Below are positions 12,215 to 23,123 of a DNA stretch of 64,000 bases, piece after piece. The position numbers and the translations under genes were made by a program. The notes beneath the pieces are model-generated. The model was given only the letters and a program-made list of their open reading frames with translations, was not told the origin of the DNA and did no database searches. Within the stretch, counting starts at the first letter, position 1, and every line of letters begins with the position of its first letter. The stretch lies in NCBI GenBank assembly GCA_014871385.1, contig CM026426.1:75802934-75866933 (forward strand). Reading direction: 5' to 3'. The stretch comes from Ceratodon purpureus (lineage: Eukaryota > Streptophyta > Bryopsida > Pseudoditrichales > Ditrichaceae).

Positions 12215-15200
12215 ATGTCGGTGCCCCTGTGCAGGATGATCCCAATGGCAAAGGTTAGACCAGTGGGCGAAGTGTGGGTACAGCATTTGGAGCGGGAGTT
12301 CGTTAAGGGATATAGAGATGGCGACCGCGTCATGTACATCTCTATGTACAACAACGAGGAGCAGACAAGAGATGTTACGGATGAGGTCATGGCTAGTTGG
12401 AGCCCATTATGGAGGGACGCGAATGATGCTTTTGAATTTGAGCTTCAAAGTGACGAGGAGTGGTCGCAGTTCTCGGGGAAGATGTTTTTTGTCTGGGAAG
12501 GTAACCATCGCCTCTCAGCATGGCTTCGTCATATCAACAAGCACCACGCAGACGACCCGTTATGGCACATATCTGTGCACTGCATAGTACTCGACCCCCG
12601 TGGCCATGTTGGCAATCTTCTTCACGCAATGCATGACATCAACTGGTATGCACTTGTTTCATTTTTCCTGTTTTTTCATTTGTTAGCCTATCTCATCTCT
12701 ATCATTCATAATACGTATTTTGGTTTATTTTCAGGTCGACTGAGAATGACCACGTGAAGAGTAATCGTCCTGCAAAACTATTTCGAATACGCTCATTCGG
12801 AATGATGAAGCTGGAGGAATTTAAAGACCTCCTCAGTCCTGAAGAATTTGACGCATGTTTGAAGAACAAGCCACCTAATCCCTCCTGGTTTCCCTTGACA
12901 ACTAAAGTTTTCATCGCATTTTTGTACCGAGTAAGTCCTACCTCCTCTCTCTATTTGCTTCTTATTATTCAATACTCATGAAATTCCCTAAAGCTTAATT
13001 ATCTTTCTACAGCGGGAACTCGCTGTGGCCTCCGATGAAGCAGCCAGGGCCTACTGCAACAAGACACCCGAGGATGAGCAGTCTGCAAGTGCAGTTTGGG
13101 ATGTCATGAATGAGGCATCAGATAGAATGGTCGAAGCCATCAAGAAGAAGGACTTTACCAAGTACTTGGCTGTCGCAAATCCCAAGAATGGTGACGACTT
13201 CCTCAATGAGGTGACTCACTGATCATTGTTCAATTCACTGTTTCGTATGACTTCAATAATTTATGTATTAATCCTTTTTAAAATTTTGGTGCTTCTTGCA
13301 GATCAATCGCCATTTCAGTCTCAACAATAAGCGTGAGATGTCGCTCGAAAAGCTTCAGAGGATTGTTCCACCGGCCGTTGAGGCCAAATACAAGGCTCGT
13401 TGGTTGAAGTGGTGGAACTCATCCCCGAGTGCTCGAATGTCTTACAGATTTCTGCCATCTGAATTCAAAGACACCGAACTCGACCCATGGTTGAACAAAG
13501 CTTCATTCTGGGCTGGGGTAATTTCCATACAAAATCCTTTCCAATTCCTTATTCCTTTATTTTTTTACCGTATTCCTTCTTCGTTGCTACTTATATGAAT
13601 TTTGTATTACAGTTGGAGGAAGCCGTCATCCACGAAGTCGAGGAAATATTCAAAACGGAGAACCTCGACATCAATTGGATGGCATTTCCTGATGTCCAAC
13701 AGCCGGGCGATTTAGTCGAGAGTTCACGTATTCTGTTGTGGGACAAGGCCTTCCCTACGTTCATTGGAAAAAAGGCTGATAAGCACTTCGACAAGAAGTT
13801 TGACTTTGCAAAATTCCCTGGAACCGCTCAAGCTGTCAAGCGGGTTACTTACCGGTACGTGAAGTAACTTAATCGCATTTCCATTTCATAATTTTCATTG
13901 CAATTGTTTCTTATACTTACCTTCTATATGTTTTCCCATAGGTACTTCAAGCGAGAGCTTCTTTTGAAGGGGGCCATCAGCGTTCAGCACCGCGCCAAGT
14001 ACTTCAAGCTTTGGACGCAGACAACCTCGGACTAGTGTATGTACTCTCCCCAGCAGATAAAAAGGTACAAAGCTGCTCACCTGGATGCTGGATGCTGGTA
14101 TCTTGATTGTATTGGTGGTTTCACTATTGACTCGGAGGCGGACGTCAAGATGCTACACGATGGAGGTGAGGTGGTGGTCGAAGCCTCCATGGATGGTGCA
14201 GACGAAGACGAAGGACAGGAGGATCAATCTTCTGCTCCTCCACCGAAGAGAGGAAGAGGAAGGCGACTAAAATCTCTCCGTTCTCAGTCAGAGGCATCAC
14301 AGCAAACCGGTGCGGCGTCTTCCCAGCCAAAACAGAAGGAACCAGAGCCCTCTCTAGGTAATATCGTTACGAAGCCTTCTTCAACTTCTTCGCCGGCTCC
14401 TTCTTCGATCAGTGCTTCCGAGATCACCAGAGGTCTCCTGGAGCAGAGGAAAACCAAGAAATTTCCGCAGAACACCTCTTCCGCTGGAACTCCCAATTGC
14501 TCTCAGGTTTATGTCATCAACTCCTCTGTGAATTCGGTTCTATCCCGACAGAAGGAACTTGAAGACGTTGGTGGTAATCCCGAATGGAACAAGGCTCTAG
14601 ACATCATTCGAATGGTATGATTCGTTGTTTCATGCTTTCCCTTGAATACTTATATTCTGTAAACCTTATATTTTCTAACTCTGATTTCTTGTTTGATCAA
14701 GTTTGGAGGAGGCCGCGAGAACCGAGTTCCTGATAGATGCAAAGAGGAGAATCACTTGGGATTCGACTTGATCATTGCCGACATTCCTGAGAATCTTCCG
14801 GTCCCCACGATATCCAATCCTGCCTACGTCGCTCTGACTTGGAACAAACGCGGTAAGGATTATTTGGAAGACCTCTTCGAATTTGCAAGACATTTCTTGC
14901 AGTTTGATGGTGCTCTCTGCATCATCCACAACAACGACCAACGTTTGGCTTCAAAGATTTCCGAAGTGGCTACTGTTGATGGCTTCGTGCAGCACCGAGA
15001 CTGGTGGGGCTTCAATGCACTAGGCTTGGCTCACCCTACGATGCCCAGCTCCTTGGTATGTACATCATAATCTTTGCTTGTCTTTGCAATCTACTAAGTT
15101 TTCTTTTTAATTACACTCACATATTTTTGTGTCTCGCAGTCTCTTCGATTCTGGGTGCGCGTCTTCATTCGTGGTGGTCACCCCCCATCCAAGTTTTCTT

Positions 15201-16045
15201 TTCAAACGAAGAAATTCGATGTCATTTACAACGACCTCCACATTACTGAGAGTGATGCCATTCTCAACTTCACCGATGCAGACTCGTAGCTCATGAATGG
15301 GGAGGTGCCGTGGAGAGGCCCAAGGGAGAAAGCCCCTGAGATGATGCAGGGCATAATTGAGGAGATGACCAAGCCCGGTGACATAGTCTTCGAGTGGTCG
15401 GCAGGAACAGGTAATTCTCCATTAACAGTTTCTGCATTTCCAAGCCTCTGATTTTCTCCACAGGAACTCACTACTTTTCTGTGCTACGTGTTTTCAGGTG
15501 CCTCCCTCAAGGCTTGCCAGAGTATTGGTCGTCATATTATAGCTTGTGAGGAGGACAAAGCCATATTCAACGCCCTACTCAAACCGTATATGGCTACGTC
15601 ATCTGCCATGGGCCCTTCTAAACATCCTAGGCTGGCAGCAGCAGACGAAGCGCCTCCAAAGAGACCAAGACCTGATAAGTGGTGTAAGTCTTCTATTCTT
15701 TGTTCAAATTCTCCAAGCATTGCTTCTCTTTGCAGCTCTACGTACTCGATCTAACCACAATCGGTTCTCTAATGCAGAGTAGTTTTGGCAACACCGCCAC
15801 GTGGGCCAACAACAGTGTCCACTCCATCGTGGCGTCTTCATTCCAGCCCGATTCAGCCTTTTATACTTCCGGACTACGCAGAGGGCTTAGCACAGGCGTT
15901 TCAATCTGGAGCCCTTACGTATGTTCCTAGTCGGCCAACTACTTTTGATCCTAGGGCCCTTCTATTCGTCGATGACGAGGCGGTAGAAGGAGATTCTGAG
16001 TCATCTAGTTCTCAGAGTGGAAGTAGCGATTGTTGCATGTTGTGA
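12215..16045 (+). CDS. ParB-like / DNA methyltransferase-like fusion, copy 2, no linked transposase
   Basis: Ten exons with GT-AG introns fit: 12215-12645, 12735-12930, 13013-13210, 13302-13517, 13613-13854, 13942-14614, 14702-15055, 15140-15410, 15498-15678 and 15778-16045. The N-terminus has a ParB-like box (VPLCRMIPMAKVRPV) and GKMFFVWEGNHRLSAW, with EGNHR where copies 1 and 3 have DGNHR. A central KWWNSSP/LWDKAFP region is shared by all copies. The methyltransferase-like part has LIIADIPENLPVPTIS (DIPE at about 14780-14791), then PWRGPREK and VFEWSAGTG joined to GRHIIACEEDKAIF, the order of a beta-class N4/N6 enzyme. Two TAG codons interrupt the frame, at 14033-14035 and 15287-15289, so as written it may be a pseudogene. 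The basic N-terminal exons are missing. A nuclear role is inferred only. Confidence 0.75.
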
Positions 16046-16331
16046 GTTTGAAGGAGGCTTCGGTCTTTCATTGTTTTCATCTGAATTGATTTGATTTAAT
16101 TGGAGTTCATTGCGTAATCCTTCGTCTACTCTACTGCAAAGAACCTAAACTTGTTATGACTCTCATTTCCAATTCGTCTCCGCGTATGTAAAGGATGAAA
16201 TGTCACAACTGTAATGCTCAAAATATAATATGAAGAATGAAATGTTACAAAAGAAATGCTCAAAATTTATATTGCGCTGTAATTTATATCTCAATCATTC
16301 AAAATCCCACATTTCCATACCCATAGCTATG
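16046..16331. other. AT-rich 3' flank of copy 2
   Basis: Probable 3' UTR and spacer. It contains a short repeated phrase (GAAATGNTACAA...AATGCTCAAAAT at about 16196-16227 and 16236-16267). No gene seen. Confidence 0.4.
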
Positions 16332-16844
16332 TTACCTATTCTTGGGAGAGATCCAGATACCATCTCTTGGAGAAATTTTCTCTCCTTCCGGCACATCCAA
16401 GACCTCATTCCCATTGGCAGATAGCAATGACCTCAACTGATCTAACTCAACGCAACTAAGTTCTCCAAGGGACGTTGTCTTCAACCTGTCGTTGTTAATT
16501 GGATTTGCAAGTGTCCAAGAATTCCTAAAAACACTCCAGTTGATGTTGAACCGATTAACTTCGTATTCGTCCTTCGGACTCCAATGGCGACCCTTGTACG
16601 AAAAGTAATCCCACCTCGCTAGTGGAAGGCATGCGTATTCAGGACTACTGTCAATCTCACGCTTCCAACTCTTCGACACAGCACGAGCGTTCTCGATGTC
16701 TTCAAACGTGATTACCGTCAGAGGAGTCCAACCCTGCGTGGCACTACTATCTATATGATCCCAGGGGTTAGGCCCATCCGCCATCCGCTTAAGCAAATCC
16801 TGTAAAACCGTTTCACAGGCAATGACCTCAAATGAATCGCCCAT
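16332..16844 (-). CDS. Unknown 170-aa protein, possibly F-box-associated type
   Basis: An open frame runs from the ATG at 16844 to the stop at 16332, and the frame stays open upstream to an AG at about 16887 that could be a splice acceptor. The product contains ITFEDIENARAVSKSWKREI, then SSPEYACLPLARWDYFSYKG, and aromatic-rich segments (WSVFRNSWTLANP). The VSKSWKR...SSPEY pattern recalls the end of an F-box followed by plant F-box-associated sequence, but no full F-box is visible, so the assignment is weak. The neighbour at 17220-17606 on the same strand may be an upstream exon or a separate gene. Confidence 0.45.
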   Translation of the reverse strand: MGDSFEVIACETVLQDLLKRMADGPNPWDHIDSSATQGWTPLTVITFEDIENARAVSKSWKREIDSSPEYACLPLARWDYFSYKGRHWSPKDEYEVNRFNINWSVFRNSWTLANPINNDRLKTTSLGELSCVELDQLRSLLSANGNEVLDVPEGEKISPRDGIWISPKNR

Positions 16845-16977
16845 ACCTTCAAACAACTCCCTAGCAAGTACACGCTTAAGTTCTACAGAAATGATTGAGC
16901 TTATACAACTTCAAGGACGTCTGCTAAGGCTTATATAGATTCTTGCTTGACACTTAAGCTAGGAATGCTCTTATCTA

Positions 16978-17110
16978 AAGACGAAGAATTCTTCGACGAA
17001 GACAAGCAGTCTGACTTGGTGTACATCTTGGTTTCAGGTACTCCATTATTGTACACGAACTCTGAAATATTCCACGAACTTTTAAGACCATTTCTTTTTG
17101 CTGGTTTCGA
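16978..17110. repeat. Diverged direct repeat, copy A
   Basis: The stretch with CTTCGACGAAGACAAGCAGTC and CATCTTGGTTTCAG followed by GAAATATTCCACGAAC matches, at roughly 70-75% by eye, the stretch at about 17858-17990 in the same orientation, 880 bases away. It implies a local duplication that includes the DNA around the two small minus-strand ORFs. Confidence 0.55.
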
Positions 17111-17219
17111 GTTTTCGTATTCCTAGAATTATCTATATTATCTAAAAACATCATGCTGGAATACTCGTATCCAGATCTAATAAGGGACCAAATCTAAAGG
17201 AATGTATTCGAGCACCCCA

Positions 17220-17606
17220 CTAGTCTTCACAGTAATAATCCTTCGAGGGATATACAGTCCAACTCTTGTCGATATCAAACCAGCAAGTTTCGCCATCCGA
17301 TATGATCACTTTGGGCAGCTGAACAACAAGATTCTCATTGACGGTGGATGGCAAGGGATACGGGATTAGGGACAACTCCATAATATGGAGAAGCTCATTG
17401 GTACAAAGCACTGTCCAACGCCATTCACCTTCACCAACATGGAGGCTTCCGATGTGCCTAAACGGTGGCAGGTCCATGCCTCGTTCCCTGGCGCGCTCCA
17501 CCTCCAGCAGCCAGGGTCGCAGCTCCTCATAACTCGCCGGTGCCTTTGGGGGCAAACCTACAGCCGCTCTCGTCCTCCTCGATCTTGCATTACGCACCTT
17601 CGGCAT
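17220..17606 (-). CDS. Unknown 128-aa protein with basic N-terminus
   Basis: An open frame runs from the ATG at 17606 to the stop at 17220. The N-terminus is basic (MPKVRNARSRRTRAAVG), followed by a charged segment, EGEWRWTVLCTNELLHIMELSLIPYPLP, and a C-terminus ending SKDYYCED. No domain is recognised. It lies 376 bases upstream of the minus-strand ORF at 16332-16844 and inside a duplicated interval. It could be a first exon of the same transcription unit. Coding status is supported only by its length and composition. Confidence 0.35.
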   Translation of the reverse strand: MPKVRNARSRRTRAAVGLPPKAPASYEELRPWLLEVERARERGMDLPPFRHIGSLHVGEGEWRWTVLCTNELLHIMELSLIPYPLPSTVNENLVVQLPKVIISDGETCWFDIDKSWTVYPSKDYYCED

Positions 17607-17857
17607 CGCGCAACACACTAAATTGTTGTAGTCTTAAAACGTTCCACACAAGCTTGCAGATTGACCCCCCCGAACTCGTACGCTACCTTCGCATATAGCA
17701 CAGAATGCCAAGGACTGTGTCACTATCCTAATACGCCATCTAGAAACAAGCTCAAGAAACCAAGAATGGCCTCCTTTTGTGGAACCCAGCTTACCAAGTG
17801 TTGTTTCATGATGTGAATCTCTTACTTGTATCACTCAAATGAAGAAGCTTCGCTGCC

Positions 17858-17990
17858 TAGGAAGAGAGAGTAATCTTCGATGAGGACAAGGACTCTAACA
17901 AGGTATATCTTGGTTTCAGCAGTTAAGATATTATACACAAATTTTGAAATATTCCAGGAAGTTTTCAAACCTTGCCTCCTTTATGTTCTG
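17858..17990. repeat. Diverged direct repeat, copy B
   Basis: Partner of the repeat at 16978-17110. Shared words include CTTCGATGAGGACAAG, TATCTTGGTTTCAG and GAAATATTCCAGGAAGTTTT. Confidence 0.55.
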
Positions 17991-18604
17991 TGAAATTTGT
18001 TTTTTTCCTTGTGCATTTACATAATCCTATGAAAGAATTATTTGTTTGATCTAAAACTTAACGCCTGATCATTGTATCTTGCCTAAATCCATGACAAATC
18101 TAACAAAATATATGCATGACGTCATCATGACATCAGCCATAATTTGTATCTTAGAGAACAAACGTAATAAATTCTTACCAGAGATAACCCTGATTTCCAC
18201 GGTAATATACTCTTTTCCTAAAAAAAGTGTCAAAATCAACCCTTAATTTAGTAATTTTCCACGGTTATAGGGTCTACTTTGCTTTTTAAATTTTGGCTAC
18301 TTGTCATTTCTGTGCTCTCCATTCTGTGCTCTCCGCTCTCCGCTCTACGCTCTCCGCTCACATACGAACTTTCCCCACAATTTCAGTCCTCCTTGTTCCT
18401 GTCACAAACACCATTAGTGTACCACCCCCAACACAATAAAAATTCAGAGAACTATAAGCTGGTACTATACATTATATGCCAAAAAATGTGAAATTTCAAC
18501 CTACTAAATTCTACGAAATTGTGAGACACTCTTGGATGAAAGACCAAAAAAAAAGATGTGGCACTAAAAATATGATAGACATAATAAGATGTTGAAGGAT
18601 TTAC
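17991..18604. other. Gene-free spacer with CTCTCCGCTC microsatellite
   Basis: AT-rich DNA with no reading frame of note. About 18313-18360 is a degenerate run of CTCTCCGCTC and related units, ending in CCGCTCACATAC, which also occurs immediately upstream of ParB-methyltransferase copy 2. Confidence 0.5.
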
Positions 18605-20340
18605 GTACCATTAGTCAATAATCTCGGCGGCGCCGTAGGGCTAGGTTGGTTTGCCACCTCTCATAGCATCCATCATTTAAGCACATAAATTTGTCAGCGC
18701 GTTTGTGGCAATAGTAATGTGGATCTTTTACCTCACAAATTACACAACGCCGCCTCAAGATGGAATGTGAAGGAGTATGTTTCACCGGATGCTCTGGCAA
18801 AGGTGGTAAGTCAGCACGTTCACTGGATTTTCTGGGCCAACCTGCTAAAACTCCTCACACAAACGCTGCTTGAACTGGAGATGAGTCATAGGTGTCACTG
18901 GATTTCTGGGATTCAAATTTGACACACAATCTAGGTAGATAATGTACATATTCACCACAATGACATCTAGCAAGAAGAAAAAGATTCAATGCCACCATTT
19001 GTGGCTCCGAACTTGGCAAGAGTATGATGCCTGCAACTGATCAGCTACATCCACTTCACGCATGTGGATGGTGTACTTCTTTAGCACTGGTGATGTCTGA
19101 ATCATCTCCCAAACATCGCCATTGCGCCGAGGCACGCTAACCAGAGGTTGTTCATATGGAGGTTGAATTGGCAAGCTGTGTATAGAAATTAGAAGAAATG
19201 GCTTCTTATCTTTCCACATTACAGTAGAGATGGATCAACTTACATGCATCCTCCAATACGTTGTTCCTTGTGGCTTATTCTTGAAACTGGCTAAGTTCTT
19301 CAGAAAATGAAGTAGTCCAATCCGGTTTTGTCTGATGGTGCCTGTAGCATAGATTTCACGAGCTAGAAGAGAGGTAAATAGTCCTATGCTAGAAAAATAT
19401 TGTCCACTGTGAAGCAATGACCAACATTCCATAGACCATGGCGTAACCTCATAACCACATTGTGGGCTAAGTTAGTTTCACCAACATTAGGTCCAGGTTG
19501 CACAGTCTCACCAATTGAAGGCATAACAATATTATCTTTGCCACAATAGATTTCAAAGCTATAGACATATTTAGAAATTGAGCATGCAAGAGACCATACC
19601 TTCAAGCCCCATTTCTGGGGCTTTTTGGGCATACACTGTCAAATAGGAGAATACGTACCTTTGTATCGGATCATCATTTCATCCACTGTCAGAAACTTGC
19701 CAAGGCACCAAGCACTCTTACATCTATCTCTTATTGCTTCTACAAGCCTTCTAGTCTGTCCAATTTTATTGTATCCTGGGTCTCCCCTTCTAACACCATC
19801 TAAATTGGTTAGATGCAAACACCTCCTTAGCTCTTGAAATCTGTTTCTGCTCATAATACCAGAAATGATAGGACAATGAAAGAAATCGGAGATGCTCCAA
19901 TAAGTATAGTAGTTGGGTTGCACTTTTATGCCCATATATAATGCCATGGCTATGAAAGCTTGCAATTCAAGCACAAGAATGTCTTTCCACCTTGATCCAT
20001 CCTTTATGTCACCATTTGCATTGACCGGTTCATGAGCATACTAGTTTGTTTCCTGGACAGTGGAACTCAGAATAGCAGGTGTTCAAAAAATGGCAATGAG
20101 TGTCCTAAAAGAAGGAATGCCACGATAAGTTGTGGAAGGACCCCTCCTCCTTCCATTGAATGGCATAGGCATTGGTGAATATGTGAAATTGGAGTCACTC
20201 CATGTCTCATCCCTAAAGTCATATCTTAGGCCGGTTCCTGGTTGTGCATTTTCCAGGTCTGGAACCTCTTCATCTCTTTCTATTTCACTCTCAAACTCAG
20301 GAGAAGTTTCACTGTCATCACCACTTTAATTTCTATTGAG
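18605..20340 (-). pseudogene. piggyBac-type transposase relic (DDE_Tnp_1_7)
   Basis: Read leftwards, the blocks line up with piggyBac transposases. First comes an acidic lead-in (ERDEEVPDLENAQPG), then LQAFIAMALYMGIKVQPNY and VDEMMIRYKGTYSP with the first catalytic Asp (about 19660). KKPQKWGLKVWSLACSI and HCFTVDNIF follow with the second Asp (about 19395). IRQNRIGLLHF and REVDVADQLQASYS...SHKWWH carry the third Asp (about 19030). Last is a C-terminal zinc motif CVICEVKDPHYYCHKRADKF near 18700. Several frame switches and a TGA after SFRTLIAIF, plus a TAG near 18861, show it is dead. TTAA-flanked ends were not found. Confidence 0.85.
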
Positions 20341-22383
20341 TTCAGGCAAATCAAATTCCATACCTCTTCTCTGCCCATCGTTCCTTGTGCCACCACCTCC
20401 CCTCTGTAACCGAGGCACCCCCCCTTGTCCATAAGCCCGGGCCCAGGCCCTGACCTCACTTGGGCCGGCCCCGCGAGTGGGTGCCGTGGCCCCTTGGCCA
20501 GGTGGACCACCATGGCAGGCTTCACCACTAGGCCGCGGCTCGGCATCCCCACCCTGACCGTTGGCAGGGCTGCTACCGCCATTGGGCGCCGGCCCGGGCC
20601 AGGCTAGCAGCCGGCCCGGGCCACGCTAGCAGCCCGCCCTCCAGCAGGTCCGTTGCAGGCCCTCCCGACCCGCTCTCCCCCCCTGCCCTTACCCCCTCCC
20701 AGCCGGAAGTCAACCCCCCCCCCCCCCCCCCTCAACGTCGAACCCATCTCCACCAACCTCCGCTCTCCTCTCGACGTCGGCCTGCTCTCCTTGAGCACTA
20801 ATACCTACACCACCCAGCCGTCGCCCCACTTCTCTAGTTTTAAACTTTCTTACATATGTACACTTTCTTTCCTGGATCCGTACGTTCTTGCTTGTAGAAG
20901 CATTTCGGTAGGCCACAACATGTTTTCTATGCCTCCAAGACTGTCTAGATCTAGATCAGATTTGTCTGAGCAAAGTTTTTCCTGCGAACTACCCTCAACT
21001 CCATGCGATTGCTCCTGAACAGATCCGTAGTTTGCATGCAGGTTAGTGTTCCACTCTGAGATTGCAACTAGCTCCACATCCGCCCCAACATCAAGGAAAT
21101 CAATTAGATCAGGAGGCTCCACATGCATGAGATGAGGTGAATCTTCACGTAGAGGACTTGGTTGCATGGGCATTGGTGGCGGTGACTGATGAAGCCACCT
21201 GCTTCTTCTTAGCAGAATTCCATCCCACTCCATTTGTGGAACGAGTAAGTTTCAACGTCATTTTCATAGCACACCATGCATTTTTGAATCTTGGTATTGA
21301 TTGGAAAAATAAATACAGTCCAAATACTCTACCTGCTTCCCTCTTTTGCGAGACCTTCCTATTGGCATATTGTCAATCCTGTCAAACGTCTCTCACAATG
21401 TCTAAAAATTCGGGATCAAACTTCTGCTGCTCTTTCCACCTTAGTATGTATGCAGCCTACCTATAAAAAATGGTATCTGTAGTTCTTAGCTTTTGCTGTC
21501 ACAAGCCACTTTCTCCTCTTCTTCTGAACCGGGAGTTCACGGAAATGCTGTTCATCTAACAGCCTAACTATTCGATCTACTTGGGCTGGTTGCAGGTGTT
21601 GTTGTTGGGCCCAACATCCAAACCGATCTGTGGGGCTTCCATTGTAGTGCCGCCCGTCGCCCCCAGGTGGACCTCCCGCTAAACGCTTCCCCTTCTACGC
21701 TTCACCTTCGGCAGTCTCCTTCGACTCTGAAACGGCGGCACTCTCCTTCAACACTTCTTCGTGGTCCACCTCCGCAGTTCGAATCTCCTCGGTCGCCCTT
21801 CTCCGTTCCAGCTAGGTGTCCCTCTGTTGCACATTCATAGTAGTCCCCGGCCCGAGCCCTCCGACATGCAGAACCTGCTGTCCACGTTGAATCACTTCCG
21901 ACGGTGTCCCTTGCCAAACCACCTCCCTCTCTCTCGAAACAGCGACCTGAAACCGCGCCCCTCCACTGTGCACAGCCGTTGCCCCACCGCTCAACTCCAG
22001 CACGCCTGCCTGCTCTCGGCTGACTGCAACCCCTCTGCCTCCGCCAAAATCCGCAAGTCAATCACCTGCACCGACCCTCGCAGCCCCTCCCGCTGGTCTA
22101 CGCAACTTGTCATGACTTCACATCTCACTGTATGTATTGTGTCGTGTCCTCTCCTTCTCTGCAGGTCTCCTGTCACTAATTCCGCTCCTAACTTTGTAAC
22201 TGCAGTGTGTGAAATCTGTGTGTCCTCGTCTCCCTCATGAGCCTCACATGCAGTGTGTAACAATTTAGTACATGACATCTCCAGTGTGTTTGCAATAGGA
22301 GAATGCTCATGAACATCCAGTTCACAGTGTCCACCATCCATTGTGCTCAGCTGATAGAAAGTAGAACTTGCCCACTGAACTTT
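20341..22383. other. GC-rich unresolved stretch with poly-C tract
   Basis: Many medium open frames exist on both strands, none with a recognisable domain. About 20440-20720 is GC-rich and ends in a 15-C run (about 20716-20730). Minus-strand fragments with protein-like composition occur at about 20850-21233 (acidic, Leu/Asp-rich) and 21812-22003. They could be the lead-in of the piggyBac gene or parts of another decayed element. I cannot assign a gene. Confidence 0.35.
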
Positions 22384-23123
22384 GGGGGGAAGCATGATAA
22401 AGTGTACAACAAAGTGACCGATGTGACCAAATGGAAGTGATTATGAAGTGTGCTGTTTTTCAAAGCTCAAATCTGATTTTGAGCATTTTGGTGTAGTTTT
22501 TGAGCATTTTAGTCACGTTTTTGGATGTCACAATGTATCTTATATACATCTTTAGGAAGAAAAGATCTTCAATTGAAACTTAATTTGACCACTAGTTCTA
22601 AATCATGAAAATGAACTTTTTCAATGTCTTAATTTCTTCATTTGGTGCCCTCTATTGACTTTCGAGGATGTTTTTTCCAATTTAGAAAACAATGTCCAGT
22701 GAAAAAAAGTGACAAAAAGTACCGCGGAAGTGACCCTCCTGAATAACATCCTTGCGGTACTTTTGGGACCCTAAACCAATTGATGAGTATATGAATTGAC
22801 TATTTTAGAATACTTCTTAAACATATAGAGGGCCCCACATCATCAAAAGTGATTTTTAGATAGTTTTTGATTCTTTTATAGCCACTTTTTCAAATTATTG
22901 CATTCACTTTGCTTGGGTTTGAAGCCTTCATACAATAACTTTAAAGTGTCCACTTTGCAAGAAACTTTTCCTGGTTGTACAAAAACAAGTTGAGAATCTA
23001 TATTAGCAAAAAAAATTGACTTCAATTACATCTTTCCATCACTTTTGTGCAGTTTTTGCAAAAGGGCTGAAATTGACAAATAGATAAGCACTTTTCCTGT
23101 ACACTTTATCATGCTTCCCCCCC
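22384..23123. mobile_element. MITE-like element with perfect ends, about 740 bp
   Basis: The left end (G run then GAAGCATGATAAAGTGTACA, 22384-22408) is repeated in inverted orientation at the right end (TGTACACTTTATCATGCTTC then C run, about 23099-23123). The interior is AT-rich with no transposase. The flanks read CTTT on the left and TTTG on the right, compatible with a short TTT target duplication but not decisive. A piece similar to its interior (AAAGTGAATGCAATNATTTGAAAAAGTG) recurs inverted near 37728-37755. Confidence 0.8.

Noticed and set aside
12215-12645. Bacterial-type partition gene (parB) from contamination
   Set aside because: The ParB-like domain is spliced into a multi-exon eukaryotic gene with GT-AG introns in three copies and has no parA neighbour.
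20653-21018. 121-residue Pro/Ser-rich forward frame
   Set aside because: Driven by the C-rich tract; no homology or splice support.
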